NCBI RefSeq assembly: GCF_905147365.1
Contig: NC_056428.1
Location: 4,990,001 to 5,054,000 of the forward strand
DNA: 64,000 nucleotides
Direction: 5' to 3'
Origin: Aricia agestis
Taxonomy: Eukaryota > Arthropoda > Insecta > Lepidoptera > Lycaenidae
Shown: piece after piece, positions 46,801 to 49,708 of the stretch
Layout: each line of letters begins with the position of its first letter
Position numbering within the stretch: position 1 is the first letter of the stretch
Notes under the pieces: generated by a model
Told to the model about the DNA's origin: nothing
What the model saw: only the letters and a program-made list of their open reading frames with translations
Databases searched by the model: none
Program-made: the position numbers and the translations under genes

Positions 46801-47006
46801 CCATGGTACTCACAATTTTCGGCTTCGGAAGAAAGACTTTAGAATGCGACGATGTGTACTGTCATTTCGCTAAACCAGACGTCCTATTGAAATATCTAGA
46901 CATCGACCACACTTCAGTTTGGTTCGAAATAGGCATCATGGTCACTATTATGCTAGCCGTACGGGGCTTCGCTTATATTAGCTTAAGAAAACGATTCTCG
47001 ACATGA
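10844..47006 (+). CDS. ABCG half-transporter, ABCG1/ABCG4-like (10 coding exons)
   Basis: This is an ATP-driven membrane half-transporter that must pair with another half to work; its substrate cannot be read from sequence. Exons 10844-10871, 14926-14985, 29351-29471, 31252-31509, 32115-32301, 38928-39042, 40254-40613, 41882-42046, 43992-44248 and 46665-47006 join into 630 codons plus TGA. All nine introns are GT-AG and every phase agrees. The nucleotide-binding domain comes first: Walker A GPSGAGKSS at residues 53-61, Q-loop Q99, signature LSGGQ 149-153, Walker B VFFLDEP 169-175, D-loop SGLD 177-180, H-loop H206. Hydrophobic segments follow at about 380-397, 410-430, 464-482, 487-502, 520-538 and 600-620. 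NBD-first order and length fit the ABCG family. The motifs YNPADF and YPQEVKLVKKEHFN resemble insect ABCG1-like proteins. Only the first exon is uncertain; without it an ATG at 14931 gives 619 residues. Confidence 0.93.
11074..11115. repeat. Short perfect hairpin
   Basis: ATGAGAAAATCGCCAGA and its exact inverse are separated by 8 nt. It lies in ABCG intron 1. Confidence 0.6.
11508..12046 (+). repeat. Family A copy split by a hAT insertion
   Basis: The 5' part (11508-11586) and 3' part (11958-12046) are two halves of one diverged family A copy, interrupted by the element at 11587-11957. Confidence 0.6.
11587..11957. mobile_element. Non-autonomous hAT element with 8-bp target duplication
   Basis: Ends CAGGGGTCACC and GTGTCCCCTG are imperfect inverted copies typical of hAT elements. 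TTCTAGAA is duplicated on both sides (11579-11586 and 11958-11965). No transposase frame remains in 371 bp. Confidence 0.82.
12189..12391. mobile_element. GC-rich MITE containing a 23-nt G run
   Basis: AGTAGCGGCGTTA leads into 23 consecutive G (12204-12226), then GGGCGACCGCCCAGGGCGCTGG and, at the far end, CGCCCAGGGCGCCATGCC and GTGCTAAAACCGGCCC. It looks like a hAT-type MITE. Long frames across it are compositional. Confidence 0.45.
12982..13451. mobile_element. TTAA-flanked MITE, copy 1 (GGCGRGG ends)
   Basis: Ends GGCGGGG and CCTCGCC are bordered by TTAA on both sides. The interior matches 62298-62719 in reverse orientation (for example ATATAAGTATTAAC and GAAGATCCGCCC there). Confidence 0.65.
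13452..14309. other. ABCG intron 1, mostly unique
   Basis: No repeat recognised except a partial family H end (ACAGGGTACATAACAAAAAT) at 14113-14165. Confidence 0.4.
14310..14648. mobile_element. GC-rich element, copy 1
   Basis: A strongly GC-rich island built of GCCCCGGCACAGTG-like blocks. It shares GACGGAAATCAGCCAAGCAA (inverted) and the end CCCGTCTCAGTGTGCTCACT with the element at 26246-26605, which lies in the opposite direction. Long open frames in it are compositional. Confidence 0.6.
14926..14985 (+). CDS. ABCG exon 2 (MDLEFRNVTYTV segment)
   Basis: A strong pyrimidine tract and TTACAG precede this exon. The donor is CAAAG|GTGTGT at 14986. The frame reads DT-MDLEFRNVTYTVYSRLNK, the first beta strand of an ABCG nucleotide-binding domain, where 'DLEF..(V/L)TY.V' is usual. 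It ends in phase 1 and continues at 29351 after a 14.4-kb intron. The ATG at 14931 is the alternative start if the upstream exon is non-coding. Confidence 0.88.
15065..15162 (+). repeat. Dispersed repeat family D, 3' part
   Basis: Family D runs from GGGTTCCGTACCCAAAGGGT through CTGTATCTCAAGAACCG and GGGGGCTCCCATACAACAAA to CGAGTCCGACTCGCACTTGG. It is abundant in Lepidoptera; its class is unclear. Here only the end remains. Confidence 0.7.
15286..15566. mobile_element. Family H TIR element, copy 1
   Basis: Ends ACAGGGTGTAACAAAAATAA and its inverse TTTGTTACACC. The arms continue with AGTGATAATACTTTAGGGT and GTTCACTGTGAAAGTAGCAG on both sides. Almost the whole element folds back. Confidence 0.65.
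15660..15800 (+). repeat. Family A copy, 5' part
   Basis: From ACTAATATTATAAATGCGAA to GAAAAGACATAGGATAC. The 3' half is lost. Confidence 0.7.
15927..15985 (+). repeat. Family D fragment, 5' part
   Basis: AGGGTTCCGTAGTCAACAAG then CGGTCTGTCTATCCGTC. A diverged start of family D. Confidence 0.45.
16271..16330 (+). repeat. Family H single end
   Basis: ACAGGGTGCGAAAAAATTAA..ACTTTAGGGTGTAT. One arm only. Confidence 0.4.
16513..16825 (+). repeat. Family D copy
   Basis: From AGGGTTCCGTACCCAAAGGG to CGAGTCCGACTCGCACTTGG. Confidence 0.75.
16924..17060 (+). repeat. Family J copy (RTE-like 3' end?)
   Basis: ACTAGCTGTTCGACCGAGCT..TCGGTATTCGATAAAACACG..TTTATCGCCCCCGAAACCC. Another copy is at 19495-19670. 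The class is a guess. Confidence 0.5.
17154..17735 (+). repeat. Family B copy
   Basis: Starts ACTAGCTGTTGCCCGCGACT and includes the blocks GGGCTATCTAACACTGAAAG seen in the 3680-4800 copy. The start is separated from the rest by unrelated sequence. Confidence 0.6.
18224..18562. mobile_element. TIR element with TCGAGTAAAA repeats
   Basis: Ends TCACATACGGTTTTACTCGA and its inverse (TCGAGTAAAACCGTATGTGA). Inner arms GTGGACCGCAAAACT/AGTTTTGCGGTCCAC add a second inverted pair. Frames of 62 codons on both strands are products of the symmetry. Confidence 0.65.
18633..18718 (+). repeat. Family A fragment joined to family D
   Basis: ACCTCTTCACACCCAAACCA..TACTTTGAGTCGCGGGAA, directly followed by a family D copy. 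Confidence 0.5.
18718..19155 (+). repeat. Family D, full copy
   Basis: From TTAGGGTTCCGTACCCAAAG to GCAAGTCCGACTCGCACTTG, with GGGGGGCTCCCATACAACAA in the middle and a G run at 19051-19060. Confidence 0.8.
19495..19670 (+). repeat. Family J copy
   Basis: ACTAGCTATTTGACCGAACT..ATTCGATAAAACACGAATAA..CTAAATTTCATGAAATCG..GACTCCGAGATTCCAATTAT. Confidence 0.5.
19691..21155 (+). repeat. 197-bp tandem array, about 7.4 units
   Basis: The unit starting TTATACACTTTCC recurs at 19691, 19888, 20085, 20282, 20479, 20676, 20873 and 21070, exactly 197 bp apart. The last unit stops after ~86 bp, at TTTTTCTTTAG. Units 3 and 5 share variants (CTATACACGTTCC, AATGTATTTA) that the others lack, so units 2-3 and 4-5 form a repeated pair. 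Near-identity implies recent expansion. Confidence 0.95.
21156..21954. other. ABCG intron 2, no clear feature
   Basis: A frame of 114 codons at 21605 is A-rich, matches nothing recognised and is probably chance. Confidence 0.4.
21955..22212 (+). repeat. Family D copy, 3' half
   Basis: GGGGGCTCCCATACAACAAA to CGAGTCCGACTCGCACTTGG. Confidence 0.75.
22478..22905 (-). repeat. Family D, full copy in reverse
   Basis: From CCAAGTGCGAGTCGGACTCG to CCCTTTGGGTACGGAACCCT on the + strand. With 21955-22212 it makes an inverted pair. Confidence 0.8.
23350..23580 (-). repeat. Family D copy in reverse, internally deleted
   Basis: AAAGTGCGAGTCGGACTCGC to CCCTTTGGGTACGGAACCCT, with much of the centre missing. 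Confidence 0.7.
24082..24221. mobile_element. Family E MITE, copy 1 (GGGCCTGTTTCACC ends)
   Basis: Ends GGGCCTGTTTCACCACTTCC and its inverse. Arms include GATAGGCTATC. Copies at 25070, 36577 and 60571; two of these have TAA or TTA duplications as in PIF/Harbinger elements. Confidence 0.75.
24307..24430 (+). repeat. 40-41-bp minisatellite, 3 units
   Basis: The unit GAATGAGCGGTAAAAATGAT plus GGAATGAGCGGTTCGATAAA is repeated three times with few changes. It gives repetitive frames (IEPLIPSFYRS) on the - strand that are not a gene. Confidence 0.8.
24608..24686. repeat. Palindrome with nested AAACGATCGTTT
   Basis: TTGATAAACGATCGTTTAAC and its inverse enclose a ~33-bp centre. Each arm is itself partly palindromic. 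Confidence 0.7.
25070..25197. mobile_element. Family E MITE, copy 2
   Basis: GGGCCTGTTTCACAACTTCC..AGTGGTGAAACAGGCCC with TAA duplicated on both sides (25067-25069, 25198-25200). Confidence 0.8.
25250..26062 (+). repeat. Cluster of three family A copies, one with a family C insert
   Basis: Copy one begins at 25255 and is interrupted by family C (..CATTTGCCGGGACAGCTAGT, ~25300-25510), resuming to 25630. Copy two is 25632-25812 and copy three 25813-26062; each ends in a GTCATCTAGT-like sequence. Inside copy three the sequence TTTTCCGGTAAAA is mirrored, giving a local hairpin. Confidence 0.65.
26246..26605. mobile_element. GC-rich element, copy 2
   Basis: Starts GAGTGAGCACACTGAGACGG and carries GGCGCATCACAAAAATCCGC, CCCCGGCAACAGTGTGCTAT and tandem GCCCCGGCAC blocks. 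It is in reverse relative to 14310-14648. Confidence 0.6.
26606..28043. other. ABCG intron 2, no clear feature
   Basis: Scattered AT-rich sequence. A short fragment (GGTTCACTGTAAAAGTAGCA, near 27650) recalls family H. No exon-like conservation was noticed. Confidence 0.4.
28044..28340 (+). mobile_element. SINE copy 1
   Basis: From GTGGGAGAGCCACGCTTCGG through GGCCGGCTCGACCGG, CCGGCGTGAAACAGCGCTTG, a CCCTTCCC-rich middle and GGCCGGCAACGCACCTGCAG to CAGGTGACCCGTTTGCTCG and an A-rich tail. GGCTCGACC resembles a pol III B box. The 3' half is shared with lepidopteran LINE/SINE tails. Confidence 0.75.
28700..28800. other. Local GC-rich patch in ABCG intron 2
   Basis: CACGTCGCGCGTCGGCGCCC and CACGGCGCACGGCGCCGCGG stand out in an AT-rich intron. 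It could be an element remnant or an internal promoter. No frame or motif decides. Confidence 0.3.
29351..29471 (+). CDS. ABCG exon 3 (Walker A)
   Basis: The exon lies between TCGGCAG and the donor ACAG|GTGAGC. It encodes GPSKVVVKNVNGRF followed by the Walker A loop GPSGAGKSS and LLNVLSGYR. The end of this exon, including the donor region, is duplicated 70 bp downstream with the donor GT changed to AT. Confidence 0.95.
29455..29760 (+). repeat. Duplicated ABCG exon end and degenerate minisatellite
   Basis: ATGTACTATCGGGATACAG at 29453, the end of exon 3, recurs at 29523, 70 bp later, but followed by ATGAGC where the real donor is GTGAGC. ATAGGGGCCGTCAACAT-like blocks then repeat irregularly to about 29760. 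Confidence 0.85.
30167..31139. mobile_element. ~970-bp TIR element with many CAGTACTCAGCC motifs
   Basis: Ends GGTAGGGTACGGGCACCAGT and ACTGGTGCCCTTACCCTAGC are inverted. CCAGTAGTCAGCC or CAGTACTCAGCC occurs repeatedly inside in both orientations (30181, 30374, 30415, 30601, 30673, 30729, 31097, 31115), like transposase-binding subterminal motifs. No transposase frame. Confidence 0.7.
31252..31509 (+). CDS. ABCG exon 4 (Q-loop to LSGGQ signature)
   Basis: The acceptor is TTACTCCAG and the donor AAAAG|GTAGGA. It encodes the helical subdomain, with Q-loop CYITQEDLHQP, the stretch LTVREAMDVAASLKL and the ABC signature LSGGQKKR. It starts and ends within arginine codons, matching its neighbours. 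Confidence 0.96.
31634..31915 (+). repeat. ~153-bp tandem duplication in ABCG intron 4
   Basis: TCAAGAGTCTGATA at 31651 recurs at 31804, followed in both by AGTCCGATACCAGTTGATGG and TTATAAATTACCAGAGATTT. Confidence 0.75.
32115..32301 (+). CDS. ABCG exon 5 (Walker B, D-loop, H-loop)
   Basis: The acceptor is CATCTTCCAG and the donor GATGAG|GTGGGG. It encodes LSVALELVNNPPVFFLDEP, SGLD and CTIHQPAASLFELFDE. All catalytic motifs of the second half of the nucleotide-binding domain are present, so the ATPase should be functional. The residue after SGLD is N where many family members have S. It ends in phase 0. Confidence 0.96.
33730..33795. repeat. Perfect 31-bp hairpin with 4-nt loop
   Basis: The arm AACTTCGTTTGTACTTTAGC..AAAGA is followed by CAAT and its exact inverse. 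Each arm also contains the palindrome ACTTTAGCTAAAGT. Confidence 0.85.
33896..33979. repeat. Two further small hairpins
   Basis: AGTAATCTGTGAT/ATCACAGATTACT, and then ACTAGACCATACT mirrored by AGTATGGTCTAGT. Confidence 0.7.
34693..35025 (+). mobile_element. SINE copy 2
   Basis: The same structure as 28044-28340, from TACGTGGGAGAGCCATGCTT to CCCTTATTTCATAAAAAAAA. The pyrimidine-rich middle is expanded (CCCTTCCC repeats). Confidence 0.8.
35078..35250 (-). mobile_element. SINE/LINE tail in reverse
   Basis: TAAGGGGCAAACGAACAAAA..CCATGGACACTCGCAACATC..GCAGGTGCGTTGCCGGCC. Head to head with copy 2, sharing the 3' part only. Confidence 0.65.
35345..35406. repeat. 25-bp perfect hairpin
   Basis: GAATTTATAATAGCACAAGA.. 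and its exact inverse with a 12-nt loop. Confidence 0.8.
35570..35725 (+). repeat. Possible LINE 3' end
   Basis: GGTCGCTAATGACCCTGATG..AAAGCGACCTTAAATAAATAAATAAAAAAA. It looks like a non-LTR retrotransposon 3' end with an A-rich tail. The upstream coding part was not recognised. Confidence 0.4.
35968..35992 (+). repeat. 25-nt C homopolymer
   Basis: A run of C between TTCTGTGA and TTCGGACCGCGCC. The exact length is likely variable and hard to sequence. Confidence 0.9.
36577..36716. mobile_element. Family E MITE, copy 3
   Basis: GGGCCTGTTTCACCACTTCC to GAAAGTGATGAAACAGGCC. No clean target duplication. Confidence 0.75.
36717..38927. other. ABCG intron 5, 3' part
   Basis: Contains a ~50-bp hairpin at 37822-37873 (ATTTAAACATTGT with GGAATTAGAA arms) and a 121-codon frame at 38513 without recognisable features. 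No other repeat was identified. Confidence 0.4.
38928..39042 (+). CDS. ABCG exon 6 (post-H-loop segment)
   Basis: The acceptor is TTGTGTTTCAG and the donor TTTTA|GTGAGT. It encodes AYVVADGRCVYQGDTEAM, then VPYLQDAGLVCP and YNPADF, the conserved tail of ABCG nucleotide-binding domains. It follows a 6.6-kb intron. Confidence 0.95.
39070..39583. mobile_element. TIR element in ABCG intron 6
   Basis: CTGGCCATAGACGAACTGCA on the left and GCGGTCCGTCTATGACCGGT on the right are imperfect inverted ends. GACCGACTGC/GATGCGG motifs repeat inside. Confidence 0.45.
39589..39857. mobile_element. TIR element with GGCTGGCCGC ends
   Basis: GGCTGGCCGC and GCGGCTAGCC close a block rich in TTCGGAAT/ATTCCG-type motifs. 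It directly follows the preceding element. Confidence 0.5.
39933..40055. mobile_element. Family F hairpin element, copy 1
   Basis: AGTGTCAAGCGATTATCGTA with its exact inverse. The core CATCGCTTCGCTAGCGAATA is shared with 43577-43711. Confidence 0.7.
40254..40613 (+). CDS. ABCG exon 7 (linker to transmembrane domain)
   Basis: The acceptor is TTCTTTACAG and the donor GGCAAG|GTGAGT. It begins IEVTESPDNITLLCDKIKNG and runs through a polar, variable linker. It ends in FDQFSILLCRMLLQISRNRQ, the amphipathic helix that precedes the first membrane span in ABCG proteins. Confidence 0.94.
40693..40795 (-). repeat. Family D 5' part in reverse
   Basis: GGTTCTTGAGATACAGCCTG..AATAGGGTCCCGTTTTTACC..ACGGAACCCTAAAA. 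Confidence 0.7.
41160..41225 (-). repeat. Family D 3' fragment in reverse
   Basis: GCGGCCAAGTGCGAGTTGGA then AAGGGTTCCGCAGCAG. Confidence 0.5.
41355..41475 (-). mobile_element. LINE 3' end with stem-loop and poly(A)
   Basis: On the - strand GGGGATGCGT and ACGCATTCCCC form a hairpin followed by AACG and a run of A (T run on +, 41357-41369). The same arrangement ends the R1-type LINE at 9033-9720. Only 3' UTR remains. Confidence 0.6.
41690..41853 (+). repeat. Family C copy
   Basis: TTCGCCTCGACCGGTTTTAA..CAAAACAACTTTGCCGGGTTAGCTAGTT. It ends 28 bp before ABCG exon 8, so part of the acceptor region may derive from it. Confidence 0.5.
41882..42046 (+). CDS. ABCG exon 8 (membrane spans 1-2)
   Basis: The acceptor is TCTTTTTCCAG and the donor TGCGAT|GTAAGT. 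It encodes ALWIQAMHHTMCGFLIGLTF and a second hydrophobic stretch, LCVGLIIFFAYTQIMVPVL. These are the first two membrane segments. Confidence 0.95.
42128..42319. mobile_element. GGGGCTAAAATGGTC element, copy 1
   Basis: GGGGCTAAAATGGTCGC and ATGTGACCATTTTAGCCCC are inverted ends. The interior is nearly identical to 56619-56817. Confidence 0.75.
42373..42630. mobile_element. Family H TIR element, copy 2
   Basis: TGGTGTAACAAAACTAAGTG..TTTTGTCACACCCTGTACAG, with GTTCACTGTGAAAGTAGGAG mirrored inside. Confidence 0.65.
42701..42835 (+). repeat. Family A fragment
   Basis: GAAGTGTGCTTGTCTGTCTG.., with CCCGGGACTA mirrored by TAGTCCCGGG inside. Confidence 0.45.
43130..43485. mobile_element. PIF/Harbinger-like MITE with TTA duplication
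   Basis: GGGCGGATTCGACCAAACT and AGTTTGGTCGAATCGGGCC are inverted ends flanked by TTA on both sides. Confidence 0.75.
43577..43711. mobile_element. Family F hairpin element, copy 2
   Basis: GTAGACAAGTGGCAAAGCGC and its inverse, with the same core (CATCGCTTCGCTAGCGAATA) as 39933-40055. Confidence 0.7.
43772..43872 (+). repeat. Family A fragment, 3' part
   Basis: CCGGACATAGGCATTTTTAT..CTGCGCGATAAACGA..CAGCGCAACGGAGTTGTAGG. Confidence 0.6.
43992..44248 (+). CDS. ABCG exon 9 (YPQEVKLVKKEHFN loop, spans 3-4)
   Basis: The acceptor is CTCATTCCAG and the donor GTTACG|GTAAGG. It encodes YPQEVKLVKKEHFNGWYSL and two further hydrophobic spans. It ends at FGMAIGTIFNVT in phase 0. Confidence 0.95.
44428..44870 (+). 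repeat. ~260-bp tandem duplication in ABCG intron 9
   Basis: CCATGAGTAATCGAGGGAAC at 44425 and 44688 starts two diverged units. Both contain ACCATGGTT..GAAGGTG, a CTACTATGCAAGTT block and CATCATCATCAC ends. Confidence 0.65.
45372..45778. mobile_element. ~400-bp near-perfect hairpin in ABCG intron 9
   Basis: Arms of about 180 bp (45372-45552 and 45600-45778) are almost exact inverted copies around a ~47-bp loop. Outer ends carry AAACCGACTTCCAGGG. Such arm identity implies a recent fold-back insertion. Confidence 0.85.
46214..46538 (+). mobile_element. SINE copy 3
   Basis: Same structure as the other SINE copies, from CATGGGACAGCCATGCTTCG to TTATTTCATGAAAAAAAAAA. It lies ~125 bp before the last ABCG exon. 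Confidence 0.8.
46665..47006 (+). CDS. ABCG last exon (spans 5-6 and stop)
   Basis: The acceptor is TCTCATTTCAG. It encodes NGCAIGPAAIAPFIGLAIYG, the extracellular loop with ECDDVYCHF, and the final span around GIMVTIMLAVRGFAYISL. It ends LRKRFST and TGA. The cysteines in the loop match positions where ABCG proteins form disulphides (family knowledge). Confidence 0.96.
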   Translation, partial: NGCAIGPAAIAPFIGLAIYGFDFAHRIPLIMKIIMKTSFIRCGVVAMVLTIFGFGRKTLECDDVYCHFAKPDVLLKYLDIDHTSVWFEIGIMVTIMLAVRGFAYISLRKRFST

Positions 47007-47714
47007 TATTCTTAAGTATACCTTAGGTACGTACAAATTTTGCATTTTATGCCGAAGGGAAAGCCATTCCAAAGAATCTCTCTCTTTCCTTTATGTAGGA
47101 GAGGAGACGAATTTGCAACTAATAGATTAGCCGTAAGTACTTAAGAATTTTTTTGGTACCATGTTGGCCAAGATTTAAGCGACCGTAGTCTTTAAAGTTC
47201 AAAAGAAAAATGGTGCAAAAAACTTAACAGAAAGACAGAAGCGATACAAGAAAATAAATTACAAAAGGAGGTTGGGTAACATTAAAATGGTGAGTGGTGA
47301 CTAGTGACACCAAAATAGGGTATTTTGGTGGTAAGCAGAGACGAAACCATTGTGGTGAAAAAAGAAAGTGTTTTCTATTTGGTAGTATTTTAAAATTACA
47401 TTTTTAAATGAAATTTCAAGTAACTCGAATTTTTTACCAAATAATTGTAACCGACTTTTAAAATGGTTTTCAATTGGAACGTTTTTCTGGTTAGTACATA
47501 ATCTGGTAGAATTATTGCACTGCTAGTTAGGTACATGGCAACACTTAAGTAATTTATTGTAGCTATTATGTGTATGTCAGGTACAGTATATTTGTGATAG
47601 TTATATATAAGTTAAGTTTAAGTTTGGGTTTGAGGAATAATTCTGTTTCTTATCTACATTTTATTTCGCCAAAGAAAATGAGGGCTTGAGATAAGTACAT
47701 ACATTTTACACATG

Positions 47715-47903
47715 AGGAGCTGGCGAACAGAACCGGATTAGTCCGCGAGAAAAAAATTGACTCAGTTGCTAAAAAAACTACTTTTAACCGGTTTTGATTG
47801 AAAATATTAACAGGGATTGACGCAGATGGGTCAAGAGAAGACGATTCGAAAAAAAATTATTTCGCACTCTGCTGGACTTAGCCGGTTTTGTTCGCCAGCT
47901 CCT
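47715..47903. mobile_element. Fold-back MITE in ABCG 3' region, first
   Basis: AGGAGCTGGCGAACAGAACC and GGTTTTGTTCGCCAGCTCCT are inverted ends; ACATG may be the target repeat. Confidence 0.7.
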
Positions 47904-47929
47904 AACATGTCCTTATAGCAATGTTATTA

Positions 47930-48075
47930 CCCCCTTACTAATAAACGTTGTATAAGCTTTGAATAGTTATACAGTGTTTTGTTCCTGTCACACAAGCGAC
48001 ATTTTTAATTGGATTGAAGAAGAGAAAACACTGTATAACTATTCAAAGCTTATACAGCGTTTATTAGTAAGGGGG
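47930..48075. mobile_element. Fold-back MITE in ABCG 3' region, second (TTA duplication)
   Basis: CCCCCTTACTAATAAACG and its inverse, with arms of ~50 bp, flanked by TTA at 47927-47929 and 48076-48078. PIF/Harbinger-like. Confidence 0.8.
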
Positions 48076-48262
48076 TTAATGTATTATCAGAGAAAATTTG
48101 GTCGGATAATATCAGGTTTCTGAAGTTCTTTGGCTGGAGTTTATATTTTCAACAATTTAATGACATATTGTGACGCGTCTAATATTGACTTGACAAAAGT
48201 TTCTTACATGACATAAGAACAAATTAATGTAGGTGGTTTGTGTAATGTTCAAATTTCTGTTG

Positions 48263-48268
48263 AATAAA
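48263..48268 (+). terminator. Candidate polyadenylation signal for ABCG
   Basis: AATAAA lies 1.26 kb after the ABCG stop and is followed by a T-rich stretch. An earlier AATAAA is at 47253 and a later one at 49273. Which is used cannot be decided from sequence. Confidence 0.3.
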
Positions 48269-49329
48269 CGTTTATTTATTTATTTAAATTTCTCTGATGG
48301 TACCCATAGTTGAAATAAAATTCGGTGCTAGTTATTCATGGTCCACATATCACATTCGGATACATAACAGAATATCTCATATAAAAAGCTTCTCAGGCGA
48401 AAATAGTGATATTTTTTTATTTAAGTATTATTTTAGTATTTTGAATTGAATTACATGAAGCCGTCTAATTATCATCACAGAGTCTGTTTATTTATTAAGT
48501 TTTGGTGTCTTGCTCGCACTATGTTTCAAGCAGGAAAGAAAAATACAGACGATTTGTACAAACGAATTAATAAAAGTAAAAAATTGTACTTGAAATTAAT
48601 TTTCTTACATTTTACAATAATATTTTTATGAATTTATTCCATTTTATACGAATATATTTTGTACAGTGCTAAAATGTAAAATTAAGTAAAATGTGCCTTA
48701 TAATGTATGGCTGGTCTCTGCTTATGCCTACTTTATACGACAATAATATTACTGCAAAGTTCAGTCACAAGTCACAACAGACCTTTGATTGACAGGAACA
48801 AATTTTAAAAAGACCGTTAAATCATTTTCAGGCTTTTCTAACATTAGCTATTTGCCACTTTTAATTATGCAAAAACATTTCTATCCTTGTCTTAAGTTAA
48901 GACTCTTAACGCGGACTAGCAGAAACAAGGTAGCGGTAAAATAGTGAGTGAAAGAGAGATACCTTTTTTAAAATATCTCCCAGTTCATTATGAAAAATGT
49001 CCAAGTTCATGCTTAGCCTGTCTGAACATTCATACAAAAGTTTTCTAGATATTCTATACATCTTCACTGTGACCAAACTGTGCAGTTCTATTGTTACGTG
49101 TAAAGAGGGTTTTAGAGAATCAGTTCTGTTAAGTGCATGTACTTAAAGAATTTTACCAGGCATACTTTGCCTATTTTGTAAATTGCCAGTGATGTGACTT
49201 TGAAAGTGATTAGTGAAGCATTTTGTATTTATTGTAGGAAAATTGTAAAATGTCAATTAATTACAACTCAGTAATAAAATGTCTTACAAATATTATGTTT
49301 TTACTTATGACCTTAAATAAATAAAAAGA

Positions 49330-49480
49330 TGATTTTAAAGTTAATCTCGCTAAAACTCGAAAATGACTGAACTGATATAGCAAATTAATTTAGTCTTGTC
49401 ATGGAAATCCAGGGAATTTTTATATTGGCAGGGAAGTGATACAAAGCTCACCAATCATCTAGATCATCTAGTAAAATAAT
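49330..49480 (+). repeat. Family C copy
   Basis: TAATCTCGCTAAAACTCGAA..GAAATCCAGGGAATTTTT..CATCTAGTAAA. Confidence 0.5.
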
Positions 49481-49550
49481 ATAATAATATATTTTCTCTT
49501 AGGAAAAACATGAGTTGTTTTATGTACAGTCTATAAACAAAATATACATA

Positions 49551-49708
49551 CTATTTCTTACTAGAACCTTTGTCTCTTCGTTTCTTGATGTGTTTCTTTG
49601 TTTTTGTTTTCCTCTTTTCAGCTTTCTCTTCTTTCACTGCTTTTTTTCTTGCCTTTTTACTGTCTGGTGACTCATCCCTCGGTCTGGCACTGTTTACGAA
49701 TTTTGCCT
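49551..49708 (-). CDS. RIOK1: RIOK1 exon 4 (basic C-terminus)
   Basis: The acceptor is ACTTTCCAG. It encodes AKFVNSARPRDESPDSKKAR and a long Lys/Arg/Glu run ending KKRRDKGSSKK and TAG. The RPRDESP-to-KKRR pattern is typical of RIOK1 C-termini. Confidence 0.93.
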
